NCBI GenBank assembly: GCA_965202915.1
Contig: OZ241847.1
Location: forward strand, 620,001 to 684,000
Source: G965202915 sp965202915
GTDB lineage: Bacteria; Pseudomonadota; Gammaproteobacteria; Eutrophobiales; Eutrophobiaceae
Reading direction: 5' to 3'
DNA: 64,000 nucleotides
Positions 37,130 through 45,208 of the stretch are shown piece by piece. The position numbers and the translations under genes are program-made. The number at the start of each line of letters is the position of its first letter. Within the stretch, counting starts at the first letter, position 1. The notes under the pieces were generated by a model. It had not been told where the DNA came from, made no database searches, and saw only the letters and a list, made by a program, of their open reading frames with translations.

Positions 37130-40100
37130 ATGCACGCCATGCACTGGATAGCAACTTATACCAAGGAAATCACCGCCGTCGCCGCCACCGGCAACGCCAC
37201 CGAATTTTCCTATCGCACGGCCATTGACAACATGTTGCACGCGGCGGTCACGGAGTTTGGCCTGGACGCCAGGATTCTGCAAGAGCCGAGCCGTATCAAA
37301 AACAGCGGTGCGCCCGATTTTCGCGTCAGCGCCAAAGGCGGCGGCGTGGTCGGCTACGTGGAATGTAAAACTCCCGGCGACAACCTGCAGAAACTGACCA
37401 CCAAAGCGCAACTGGAAAAATATCGCGCCCTGTCCGGCAACATTCTACTCACCGATTCCTGGCACTGGCTGCTTTTGCGGAACGGTAAAAAAATCGGCCA
37501 CGTCGTCCTGGCGGAAAAGCCAGGCCAGCAAGTAAAAGCCGATTTCACTAATCTGCTGCATACCTTCATGGAAGCGGAGGCCGAAAAAATCGGCGACGCT
37601 AAACGACTGGCGGCGGCGTTGGCAAGGCGGTGTGCGATATTGCGCGCAGGGCTTAAAACCCACGCCAACGACGACCCGGCGCAATCGCGCCTGCACGGGT
37701 TGCTGGAAGCCTTTCGCACCGCCCTGGACACCGAACTCAGTTTCACCAAATTCGCCGATGCCTTCGCACAGACACTGGTGTACAGCCTGCTGCTGGCCAA
37801 ACTCAAAGCCCCCGCCGGAACAAAACTTGACCTCTACGGAATCAACCGCCACATTCCCGCCAACTTCGCCGTCATCCGTGAAATCACCACCTTTTTACAG
37901 GGGCTGAACGACTCGGAGTATGAAGACATCGCCTGGGTGGTGGATGACATACTGGCCATAATCAACACCATGGACGCGGCGGCGGTGTCCGAATCCATGT
38001 CCTACCGCAAAGACGGCAAGGGCTTTGCCGACGATGACGATCCCTACATTTATTTTTACGAAGACTTTCTCGCCGCCTACGACGCCAAACTGCGCGAGCG
38101 ATGCGGCGCCTATTACACCCCGCCGCCGGTGGTCAAGTTTATCGTGCGTGCGGCGGATGATGTGTTGCGCCGTGATTTCGGTTTGGCTAACGGCCTTGCC
38201 GAAACCGACGCCGTTACCGCGCTGGATTTTGCCGCCGGCACCGGCACATTTCTGCTTGAGATGATGCGCACGGTGTTGTCAGGTGCACCGCCGGCGCGCC
38301 GCAACATGCTCACCCACGGCCACGTCCTGAAAAACTTTTACGGTTTTGAGTTGATAATGGCGCCTTATGTTATTGCCCACCTGAAACTGTCGCAGTTTCT
38401 GGCGGACAACGACGTGCCGCTGGAACAAGATGAGCGAATCAATATCTTCCTGACCAATACGCTGGAACGAATTAGTGAACAGATTGCATTACCGATGATG
38501 CCCAAATTGGCGGATGAAGCGAATCAGGCGCAAAAAGTAAAGGATTCGCCAGTGCTGGTGATTACCGGCAATCCGCCGTATCAGGGCATTTCCCAAAACA
38601 AAAGCGCAGAGCAGTATGTTCGTGAACACAAACGGATAAAGAATAAACAAGTAAAAGACACTCGACCTACTTGGATCGGAGGTTTGATAGAAACATACAA
38701 GCAAGTAGACGGCCAACATTTTGGCGAAAAAAAGCATTGGCTGCACGACGATTATGTGAAGTTCATCCGCTTCGCCCAATGGAAAATGGCACAAGTGGAG
38801 CGTGGCATTGTTGCCATCATCACTAATCATGCTTTTCTCGATAACCCGACTTTTCGTGGTATGAGGCAAAGCCTCCTCAATGCCTTTGACGCGCTCTATT
38901 TTCTCGACCTGCATGGCAATGTTCAAAAGAAGGAAACCGATCCTGGCGGTAGCAAAGATGAAAATGTGTTTGACATTATGCAGGGCGTAGCCATCAGCAT
39001 ACTGATTAAAAATCCTAAAGCTAAACAGAAAGGCGTATTTCACACTGATCTATGGGGTTTACGCGAAGACAAATATAGAGCGTGTATAGAAAACGGTATT
39101 GAAACGATTAAGTGGCGGACGCTAACACCTGATTCGTCTCCATATTTGTTTGTGCCACGGCGCAATATGCCGGCGGAATACAAAACTGCGTTTTCTACAA
39201 AAGATATTTTCTCCGTCAATGTATCGGGAATTGTCACCGCTCGCGATCATTTTGCGATAGATACTGACAAATCAGCCTTGCTACAGAGAATGCGACGATT
39301 TATCAACACCGACAAAAATGATTCCGAGATTGCAACAGAGTTGAAACTGAAAGACACCAGAGGGTGGAAAATCACCGAGGCCAGAAAAAACATGGCGAGG
39401 ATAGAAAACTTGGATGAATACGTGAAGGAAATCGTATACCGTCCCTTTGATATGCGCTGGATTTTTTATCACTCATCAGCAATTGACTGGGGGAGGGAAA
39501 AATTCATGCGTCATATGTTGCTGGAGGAAACTTTTGGATTAGTCACCGTTCGGCAAGTTGCAGAGGGTATATTTAATCACACCGTTGCCGTTGATACAGT
39601 CATGGATAATCGCTTGACTCGGAGCAATAGAGGTATTGGCTATTTGTTCCCCCTTTACCGCCAGGATATCGAAATGGGAAAAACCGTCCGCAATGAGAAC
39701 TTGACACCGGAGTTTCGCCGCTGGATTAACGACCACTACGGCACCACCCATTCACCGGAAGCCATCCTCGGTTGCATCTACGCCATCCTGCACTCCCCCG
39801 ACTACCGCAAATGTTATGCCGATTTCCTGCGCACCGATTTCCCGCGCATCCCGTTCCCCGAACAAAACAACGAATTCAAACGCCTGGCCACCATCGGTAA
39901 AGAACTAATCGCCGCCCACCTTCTACGCAATCACTGCACCGGCGACCTGGCCAAACACGACGGTACCGGCACATCCCACAAAGTCGAAAAAGTCACCTTC
40001 AACGAAAACACCGAACGCCTGCATTTCAACAAAGACGAATATTTCGCCCCCGTCCCGCCGGAAATTTTCACCTTCCAAATCGGTGGCTATCAACCCCTGG

Positions 40101-40219
40101 ACAAATACCTCAAATCCCGCAAAGGCCGACCCCTGACCCTGCCCGAAACCGCAACCATCCAAAAAGCCGCCAACGCGATTGCTTTTACTATTGCAAAAAT
40201 GCAGGAAATTGACCAATAA
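37130..40219 (+). CDS. Single-chain restriction-modification enzyme (Type IIG / Type ISP-like)
   Basis: A 1029-aa protein. The N-terminal ~110 residues carry a PD-(D/E)xK nuclease motif (APDF at 61-64, then YVECK with Glu78 and Lys80). A helical linker leads to an N6-adenine methyltransferase: SAM-binding motif I LDFAAGTGTF at ~366 and the catalytic NPPY at ~481. The C-terminal ~350 residues are the target-recognition region with a family ending (PRIPFPEQNNEFKRL...IGGYQPLDKYLK). One polypeptide would both methylate and cut DNA. It was inserted between the queA remnant and tgt. A decayed 3' copy lies at 41208-41465. Confidence 0.92.
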   Translation: MHAMHWIATYTKEITAVAATGNATEFSYRTAIDNMLHAAVTEFGLDARILQEPSRIKNSGAPDFRVSAKGGGVVGYVECKTPGDNLQKLTTKAQLEKYRALSGNILLTDSWHWLLLRNGKKIGHVVLAEKPGQQVKADFTNLLHTFMEAEAEKIGDAKRLAAALARRCAILRAGLKTHANDDPAQSRLHGLLEAFRTALDTELSFTKFADAFAQTLVYSLLLAKLKAPAGTKLDLYGINRHIPANFAVIREITTFLQGLNDSEYEDIAWVVDDILAIINTMDAAAVSESMSYRKDGKGFADDDDPYIYFYEDFLAAYDAKLRERCGAYYTPPPVVKFIVRAADDVLRRDFGLANGLAETDAVTALDFAAGTGTFLLEMMRTVLSGAPPARRNMLTHGHVLKNFYGFELIMAPYVIAHLKLSQFLADNDVPLEQDERINIFLTNTLERISEQIALPMMPKLADEANQAQKVKDSPVLVITGNPPYQGISQNKSAEQYVREHKRIKNKQVKDTRPTWIGGLIETYKQVDGQHFGEKKHWLHDDYVKFIRFAQWKMAQVERGIVAIITNHAFLDNPTFRGMRQSLLNAFDALYFLDLHGNVQKKETDPGGSKDENVFDIMQGVAISILIKNPKAKQKGVFHTDLWGLREDKYRACIENGIETIKWRTLTPDSSPYLFVPRRNMPAEYKTAFSTKDIFSVNVSGIVTARDHFAIDTDKSALLQRMRRFINTDKNDSEIATELKLKDTRGWKITEARKNMARIENLDEYVKEIVYRPFDMRWIFYHSSAIDWGREKFMRHMLLEETFGLVTVRQVAEGIFNHTVAVDTVMDNRLTRSNRGIGYLFPLYRQDIEMGKTVRNENLTPEFRRWINDHYGTTHSPEAILGCIYAILHSPDYRKCYADFLRTDFPRIPFPEQNNEFKRLATIGKELIAAHLLRNHCTGDLAKHDGTGTSHKVEKVTFNENTERLHFNKDEYFAPVPPEIFTFQIGGYQPLDKYLKSRKGRPLTLPETATIQKAANAIAFTIAKMQEIDQ

Positions 40220-40656
40220 ACCAAGTCTCACTGCCAGGTACCAGCTTTTTCGTTACTTCTAGCAATATATCTACCTGGTTCTGCGATTCGGCGCCGATTG
40301 CGGAGGGGTTGTGGCGTCATAACAGGTCCTTGCATAATGACCTGTTGCGTGCCTTTCGACCAAATCTTACCCTTATGGTTGACTATAAATTTGAATGATG
40401 ACGTTAGTTCAAAGATAACGGTCATTATTATGATGAGCCGAAAGAATCGCCTCTTGCAATTTTTGGTTGTCTTCCAGTGGTATTACATTTACACCTATCT
40501 GTCGGTTTTTGTAAAAATCCAGACGCGTAATAAACAATATTTCGGTTATCTTGCAATCGGCTGATTTTGGAAAGCTCGGCTTTCAAAAGCCTGTCCAAGA
40601 GCTAGGGATTCTTACCTTGATTGACCTTGTTTATTATTTCAGCCCAGTCTGGCATG
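40220..40656. other. Non-coding stretch in the island
   Basis: No recognisable gene. Frames on both strands are short and show no family signature. It may contain decayed sequence from earlier insertions. Confidence 0.35.
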
Positions 40657-40848
40657 TTATTCTGCCAGTGTAATTTTATTGGTAGTCAACGGACTTTCGA
40701 TGCTCGGGGGCATATATTGTGGTTCTGGTATAGATGGGAAAATCGGCAATTTGTATATTTCACTAACTTTCAGATATTGTTCGTATTGCTTCTTGGCTTT
40801 CTCCATTTCGACCAGATACTCGGTTGAATCTGTCGTCTTGATAATCAT
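40657..40848 (-). CDS. Small protein of unknown function
   Basis: A 63-aa ORF starting MIIKTTDSTEYLVEMEKAKK with a good Shine-Dalgarno sequence (GGGAGGG, about 6 nt before the ATG). The N-terminal half is predicted helical and charged (EMEKAKKQYEQYLKVSE). The C-terminal half is proline-rich (PIFPSIPEPQYMPPS). No family recognised. The ribosome-binding site argues for a real small gene in the island. Confidence 0.5.
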   Translation of the reverse strand: MIIKTTDSTEYLVEMEKAKKQYEQYLKVSEIYKLPIFPSIPEPQYMPPSIESPLTTNKITLAE

Positions 40849-41013
40849 TTTGGCCCTCCCATAGGGAAAAATATCGCATATATGATGAAATATAGACTGT
40901 ATATAATACACAATTATGCGTCTCTATACTCCTTTTCAACCAGAAAATGCTGTGGTAGCAAACAAATTTTGCCCGATTCCTGAGCAAATTCCTCAATTTC
41001 TACAAAACTGCCG

Positions 41014-41210
41014 GTGAAATTCCAAATCCACCACACCCGCAACAAGGCACGGTGCGGGCGCATGATATTCGCGCGCGGGGCGGTGGATACGCCGGCGTTT
41101 ATGCCGGTGGGGACCAGCGGCGCGGTCAAGTCGCTGGCGCCGGAGGAGGTCGCCGGGGCCGGCGCGCAGATTATTCTGGGCAATACCTTTCACCTGATGC
41201 TACGACCGGG
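41014..41210 (+). pseudogene. Truncated duplicate of the 5' end of tgt
   Basis: A GTG-initiated copy of the first ~65 codons of tgt, about 97% identical to 43264-43460. The sequence starts MKFQIHHTRNKARC and breaks off after LMLRPGG, where it joins a decayed restriction-enzyme 3' end. The catalytic and zinc-binding regions are absent. Confidence 0.92.
41015..41210 (+). repeat. Direct repeat, left copy (tgt 5' end)
   Basis: The ~195-bp segment is repeated at 43265-43460 with the same orientation, offset 2,250 bp, about 97% identity. Together the two copies bracket the decayed R-M 3' end and the three-gene unknown operon. Confidence 0.92.
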
Positions 41211-41465
41211 GGGTGACGGCGACACAGGCATACCCCAACAAAGTTTAAAATCAGCTACAGTAAGGAAAACAAGCGCCTGTATTTCAATAAATACCGCATG
41301 ACTTGTGCTTGTCCCACCAAAAAAATTTAACTGTCAAATTGGCGGCTACCAGGCTCTGGACAAACACCTTGGATCGAACCCTGACCCTGCCCACAATCGG
41401 AATTATACAAAAAACTGCGCCAACGTCATCGCTAAAATGCGGAAAATTGATGAATGGAACTTACA
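41208..41465 (+). pseudogene. Decayed 3' end of a second R-M enzyme gene
   Basis: In two frames with a frameshift between them the translation follows the last ~85 residues of the intact R-M protein: KENKRLYFNKY (compare NTERLHFNKDEY), then CQIGGYQALDKHLGSNPDP (compare FQIGGYQPLDKYLKSRKGR) and ANVIAKMRKIDE (compare ANAIAFTIAKMQEID). The joint with the truncated tgt copy is immediate. Confidence 0.85.
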
Positions 41466-41472
41466 GGTTAAT

Positions 41473-41904
41473 TTATTGGGCGCACGGACGAGGAGAAGCC
41501 ATTTTTGCCAGTTGATTTGCATGCCTTTCCCGTTCCTTTTTCTCCGTGGCAGCCGTGGATGGAAGCACGATATCCGCGTGCCATTTATTTTCGTGTTGAG
41601 GCGTTGCCCGAACCTTTCGGTCGTCTTTGCCGGCGTCTGCAACTGACAATTCCGCCCAACCGTAAAAGTGACGATTTGCACCACGCTGTGTCGCCATGGA
41701 ATCACCGATTTTTGTCAATTTTTTGTCCGATGTAAAATCCAGAAGGAACACGGAAATTTCAATCGGACTTGTCCTGTCAAGAAAAACACCGGGCGGTGTA
41801 TTTTCCGCTCCCTTGTTTATTTTCTTCCAGTCACTGCTTTGAAAAACAGCACGGCCCACGGCCCCCCGGCTAACGATAGCCCCGAATGAATAAGGAGACA
41901 TCAA
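41473..41904 (-). CDS. Unknown protein, third gene of the tgt-bracketed operon
   Basis: A 143-aa protein. The middle has a FLDRTSPIEISVFLLD segment and the C-terminal half reads HFYGWAELSVADAG ... QHENKWHADIVLPS. A similar W-A-x-L plus N-x-x-HADI layout is seen in small proteins of unknown function, but I cannot name a family. Its start overlaps the previous gene's stop by 4 nt (ATGA), so it is translationally coupled. The last ~25 residues are Lys/Arg/Glu rich (KKERERHANQLAKM). Confidence 0.55.
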   Translation of the reverse strand: MMSPYSFGAIVSRGAVGRAVFQSSDWKKINKGAENTPPGVFLDRTSPIEISVFLLDFTSDKKLTKIGDSMATQRGANRHFYGWAELSVADAGKDDRKVRATPQHENKWHADIVLPSTAATEKKERERHANQLAKMASPRPCAQ

Positions 41905-42551
41905 GCGGGAATTTTCTCCAGCGCATCAATGACAAGCTCTAAAGGCATATCCTGCGCTAATTGGTATTGGCTTTCGTAGTCATGCCCATCAGGCGTGTTA
42001 ACATACAAGGCCGCCCCACCGTTCGCACGGCAGTAAATGCTGACACGCCATCCTGCGCCACCGGAATAGATCACTACATCGCCATCTTCCCACAAAGAAA
42101 CTGAGTAGTTTCGTGGTAATTTCAAAGTAAGTTCCCGAAGAATTTTCCGCACTAAATTCCTGGTAATTGGTGATGGTGGCGAAAGCTCCTCTTCAGTTGC
42201 ATAATCGTCCAGTTCTTCCAGTTCTGCCAACGCTTCAGTAAAAAATTTTTCGCTTGCCAGGTATGACAGCGATATATGTGCAATTTTGTTCGGGGTATCC
42301 GTGACGCATATTTCGCTTGTATGGTTTTGTGAAGATACATAAATCGGGCAAGAAGTATCTTTACTATTGCAGTACATTTTGCCGGCCAACAATTCAGGGT
42401 AAATAACGTCCATGATAGCCTTAAATCGAGTATGATCTGAAGACAGAAGGGACTCATCCGTATCTCCTTCTATAAAATCGGAATAATTTCTTTCTTTGTT
42501 GAAATACTTTGAAAATAACTCGCCGGGCTCGGCAGAATTATGCATAATCAT
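41901..42551 (-). CDS. Unknown protein, second gene of the tgt-bracketed operon
   Basis: A 216-aa acidic protein. No recognised domain. It has an EELEELDDY acidic cluster near residue 120, then NLVRKILRELTLKLP, and a beta-rich end with SVSLWEDGDVVIYSGGAGWRVSIYC. Overlaps both neighbours by 4 nt at the ATGA junctions. It could be a regulator, effector or structural partner; nothing in the sequence decides this. Confidence 0.55.
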   Translation of the reverse strand: MIMHNSAEPGELFSKYFNKERNYSDFIEGDTDESLLSSDHTRFKAIMDVIYPELLAGKMYCNSKDTSCPIYVSSQNHTSEICVTDTPNKIAHISLSYLASEKFFTEALAELEELDDYATEEELSPPSPITRNLVRKILRELTLKLPRNYSVSLWEDGDVVIYSGGAGWRVSIYCRANGGAALYVNTPDGHDYESQYQLAQDMPLELVIDALEKIPA

Positions 42552-43213
42552 TGTTTCCCCATGGTTTCGGTAATGTTGCTGATTAAGCGTTTAAAACAGT
42601 CCAAATCATTTTTCCAATCATCCACAATGGCGATTGCAACATTGTGTGATTCCCCTTCCTTTGATTGGATATCGTGATGAAAATTGCCGCGAAAAATGAT
42701 TTTTTGTTCGTTTCCTGAATCAGCAACCTCGCCACTATTAATATTCAAATTAACAGTTCGCCTGGCGAGAAGGTAGGTCAATATAATCTCCGCTGATGGA
42801 GAAACACCCTCAAATTCACTCCGACTGTTATCATTGAGCATATCGTGCGGTACCAATGTACTATCGAGCGTAGGACAGAATCCGGAAAAATTAATCCCCA
42901 CGGCAATATAATGAACGAGTGGCACTGTCCGCAAATATTTTTTTGCCGCATCATAACAAAGAGCACCCTCTTTTTGTTCGATGGTTTTCTCGATAAAAGA
43001 GATTTTATTGGGCTCACTGACAATGTGCAGGCCATTCTCGAAAATGCACTGAGAGGCTAACGGCGTATTCAATACTGGCGGATCTTTGGCAAGTGCTACT
43101 TGCTCGGGCACAATACGGTTGCGCCAGAGAAAATCCGGGTTGAGAATAGACGGATTATGGGTTTGGCCCATAATTACCGTGTTCGCCGCACTCAGTTTGA
43201 TCGGATGTTCCAT
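42548..43213 (-). CDS. Unknown protein, first gene of the tgt-bracketed operon
   Basis: A 221-aa protein. The central VHYIAVGINFSGF strand and overall layout resemble the TIGR04255-type family of scattered accessory proteins, but the match is by eye and weak. It begins the leftward three-gene operon, divergent from tgt, whose start is only ~50 bp away. That gap probably holds both promoters. Confidence 0.55.
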   Translation of the reverse strand: MEHPIKLSAANTVIMGQTHNPSILNPDFLWRNRIVPEQVALAKDPPVLNTPLASQCIFENGLHIVSEPNKISFIEKTIEQKEGALCYDAAKKYLRTVPLVHYIAVGINFSGFCPTLDSTLVPHDMLNDNSRSEFEGVSPSAEIILTYLLARRTVNLNINSGEVADSGNEQKIIFRGNFHHDIQSKEGESHNVAIAIVDDWKNDLDCFKRLISNITETMGKQ

Positions 43214-43263
43214 AATAACAGGATAAATATACCACAGATTTGCTCATGGCTATCGCGGAATCA

Positions 43264-44346
43264 ATGAAATTCCAAATCCACCACACCCGCAACAAAGCCC
43301 GGCGCGGGCGCATGATATTCGTGCGCGGGGCGGTGGATACGCCGGCGTTTATGCCGGTGGGGACCAGCGGCGCGGTCAAGTCGCTGGCGCCGGAGGAGGT
43401 CGCCGGGGCCGGCGCGCAGATTATTCTGGGCAATACCTTTCACCTGATGTTGCGGCCGGGGGTGGAGGTGGTGACCGCCCACGGTACGCTGCACGATTTC
43501 ATCCACTGGCCGCATCCCATCCTTACCGATTCCGGCGGGTTTCAGGTGTGGAGTCTGGCGGATTTGCGAAAACTGGACGAGTCGGGCGTCACTTTCCGCT
43601 CGCCCGTTGACGGCCGCGAGGTGTTTCTTGGTCCCGAGGAATCCATGGCGGTACAGGCAGCGCTGGGTTCGGATATCGTCATGGCCTTTGACGAGTGCAC
43701 CGCTTACCCGGCCTCTGTTGATGAGACTCGCGCATCCATGGAATTGTCCGGCCGCTGGGCCGAGCGCTGTCGGCGCAGTTATACTGGCGACGGTGCGTTG
43801 TTCGGCATCGTCCAAGGGGGCATGTACCCGGAATTGCGGCTGGAGTCCCTGGCGGGTCTGGTGGAAACCGGCTTTGACGGGTACGCGCTGGGGGGGCTGT
43901 CGGTGGGCGAGCCGACGGAGGCAATGCTGGGACTGCTGGATGCGGTGGCCAACCACCTGCCGGCGGATAAACCGCGCTATCTGATGGGGGTCGGCACTCC
44001 CCGGGAGCTGGTGGACGGCGTCGCCGCCGGGATAGATATGTTCGACTGCGTGCTGCCGACCCGCAACGCCCGTAACGGCTGGCTGTACACCCACGACGGC
44101 GTGGTTAAAATCCGCAACGCCGCTTACCGTCAAGACACCGGTCCGCTGGACCCGGACTGCGATTGTTACACCTGCCGCCACTACTCCCGCGCCTATCTCA
44201 GACACCTGTACCACAGTAATGAAATCCTCGGCGCGCGCCTTTGTTCCTTGCACAACGTCCATTACTACCAGGACCTGATGAAGCGCATACGCGACGCGCT
44301 GGCGGAGGATCGATTTGCCGCCTTTGCTGGAGCGTTCAGGGCTTAG
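43264..44346 (+). CDS. tgt: Queuine tRNA-ribosyltransferase
   Basis: Exchanges guanine-34 of tRNA Asp/Asn/His/Tyr for preQ1. The ~361-aa TIM-barrel protein starts at MKFQIHHT (43264); an in-frame ATG at 43246 and an earlier start at 43240 are possible. It has DSGGFQVWSLADLRK with the catalytic Asp, ALGGLSVGEP, the second Asp in MFDCVLPTRNARNG and the zinc ligands C-x-C-x2-C...H in DCDCYTCRHYSRAYLRHL. This is the intact copy; its 5' end is duplicated at 41014. queA, the normal upstream gene, survives only as a remnant. Confidence 0.96.
   Translation: MKFQIHHTRNKARRGRMIFVRGAVDTPAFMPVGTSGAVKSLAPEEVAGAGAQIILGNTFHLMLRPGVEVVTAHGTLHDFIHWPHPILTDSGGFQVWSLADLRKLDESGVTFRSPVDGREVFLGPEESMAVQAALGSDIVMAFDECTAYPASVDETRASMELSGRWAERCRRSYTGDGALFGIVQGGMYPELRLESLAGLVETGFDGYALGGLSVGEPTEAMLGLLDAVANHLPADKPRYLMGVGTPRELVDGVAAGIDMFDCVLPTRNARNGWLYTHDGVVKIRNAAYRQDTGPLDPDCDCYTCRHYSRAYLRHLYHSNEILGARLCSLHNVHYYQDLMKRIRDALAEDRFAAFAGAFRA
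43265..43460 (+). repeat. Direct repeat, right copy (tgt 5' end)
   Basis: Lies inside intact tgt and is the partner of 41015-41210. Insertion or unequal exchange at this point kept a complete tgt on the right side. Confidence 0.92.
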
Positions 44347-44388
44347 CGGGTAGTTGTCTCAAGACCGGACGTATAGCAAAATGCAACC

Positions 44389-44943
44389 ATGAAACAGCAC
44401 AACATAAAGCAAATCAGATCAGATCGCTATCACAGCCCCATCGGCAAAATTCTGATATTTGCCGACGGCAATCAACTTTGCGGCCTGATTTTTGCCGATA
44501 ACGACCACAAGCTGGAAAAACTGCTGGCCGGTCGCTACGGCGAATATTCCATCACATCACAAGCCAACCTGCTCAATCTGCGGACCCGGTTGGATGGCTA
44601 TTTTGCCGGCCAATGGGACGCCTTTGACGGGCTTGATCTGTGCACTGACGGCACCGAGTTTCAGCGCAGGGTGTGGCGTGGCCTCACTAAAATCCCGGTC
44701 GGTAAAGCCATTTCCTACCGCCAACTGGCCCATTCCATCAACAAGCCCAGCGCGACCCGTGCGGTGGGCGGCGCCAATTCCCGCAACCCCATATCCATCA
44801 TCATCCCCTGCCATCGGGTCATCGCCGCCGACGGAACATTGGGCGGCTATGCCAGCGGTTTAGACCGAAAATCCTGGCTTTTGGCCCATGAAGGCGTAGC
44901 GCTACGGCAAGACGTGCACACAGACCTATCGCTGTACCAGTAA
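44389..44943 (+). CDS. ogt: Methylated-DNA-protein cysteine methyltransferase
   Basis: Suicide repair enzyme removing O6-methyl groups from guanine. The 184-aa protein has the acceptor Cys141 in IIPCHRVIAADGTLGGYASG, and the helix-turn-helix region GKAISYRQLAHSINKPSATRAVGGANSRNP with the Arg finger. Ogt-type length with the N-terminal ribonuclease-like domain. Confidence 0.94.
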   Translation: MKQHNIKQIRSDRYHSPIGKILIFADGNQLCGLIFADNDHKLEKLLAGRYGEYSITSQANLLNLRTRLDGYFAGQWDAFDGLDLCTDGTEFQRRVWRGLTKIPVGKAISYRQLAHSINKPSATRAVGGANSRNPISIIIPCHRVIAADGTLGGYASGLDRKSWLLAHEGVALRQDVHTDLSLYQ

Positions 44944-45002
44944 CAAGGGTGACCGGCGGCAAACCGCCTCAAAACAAACCGGCCTTATTGACACGGGTTG
45001 TG

Positions 45003-45089
45003 ACAGTGATACGGCAGTAAAACGTGTCGTTGGTCATGCCGTGTTTGCGGGGCAGGTCCTGCACCGGCAGGTCTGCTTCACGCACCTTA
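45003..45089 (-). pseudogene. IS3-family transposase OrfA remnant
   Basis: On the minus strand the frame reads KVREADLPVQDLPRKHGM then TNDTFY. This is the helix-turn-helix segment of IS3/IS911-type OrfA (typical form: EADAG-PVK-LCRKHGISDATFY). Both ends and the rest of the element are gone. It indicates past insertion-sequence activity in the island. Confidence 0.75.
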
Positions 45090-45208
45090 AAACATACCTA
45101 TGATTTGCTCTGTGCTGATGGAATGTAATATTTTTTATTTATAATAGATTGGTTACTTTTTATGATGTAGAATGTTACAAGTAAATTATAATGTAAGGGG
45201 GATAAGTT

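Noticed and set aside
36854..37411. 185-codon minus-strand ORF across the R-M start
   Set aside because: Overlaps the queA remnant and the R-M N-terminus in antisense; no conserved features.
43261..44262. 333-codon minus-strand ORF opposite tgt
   Set aside because: Shadow of tgt in a GC-rich gene; no family signature and no ribosome-binding site.
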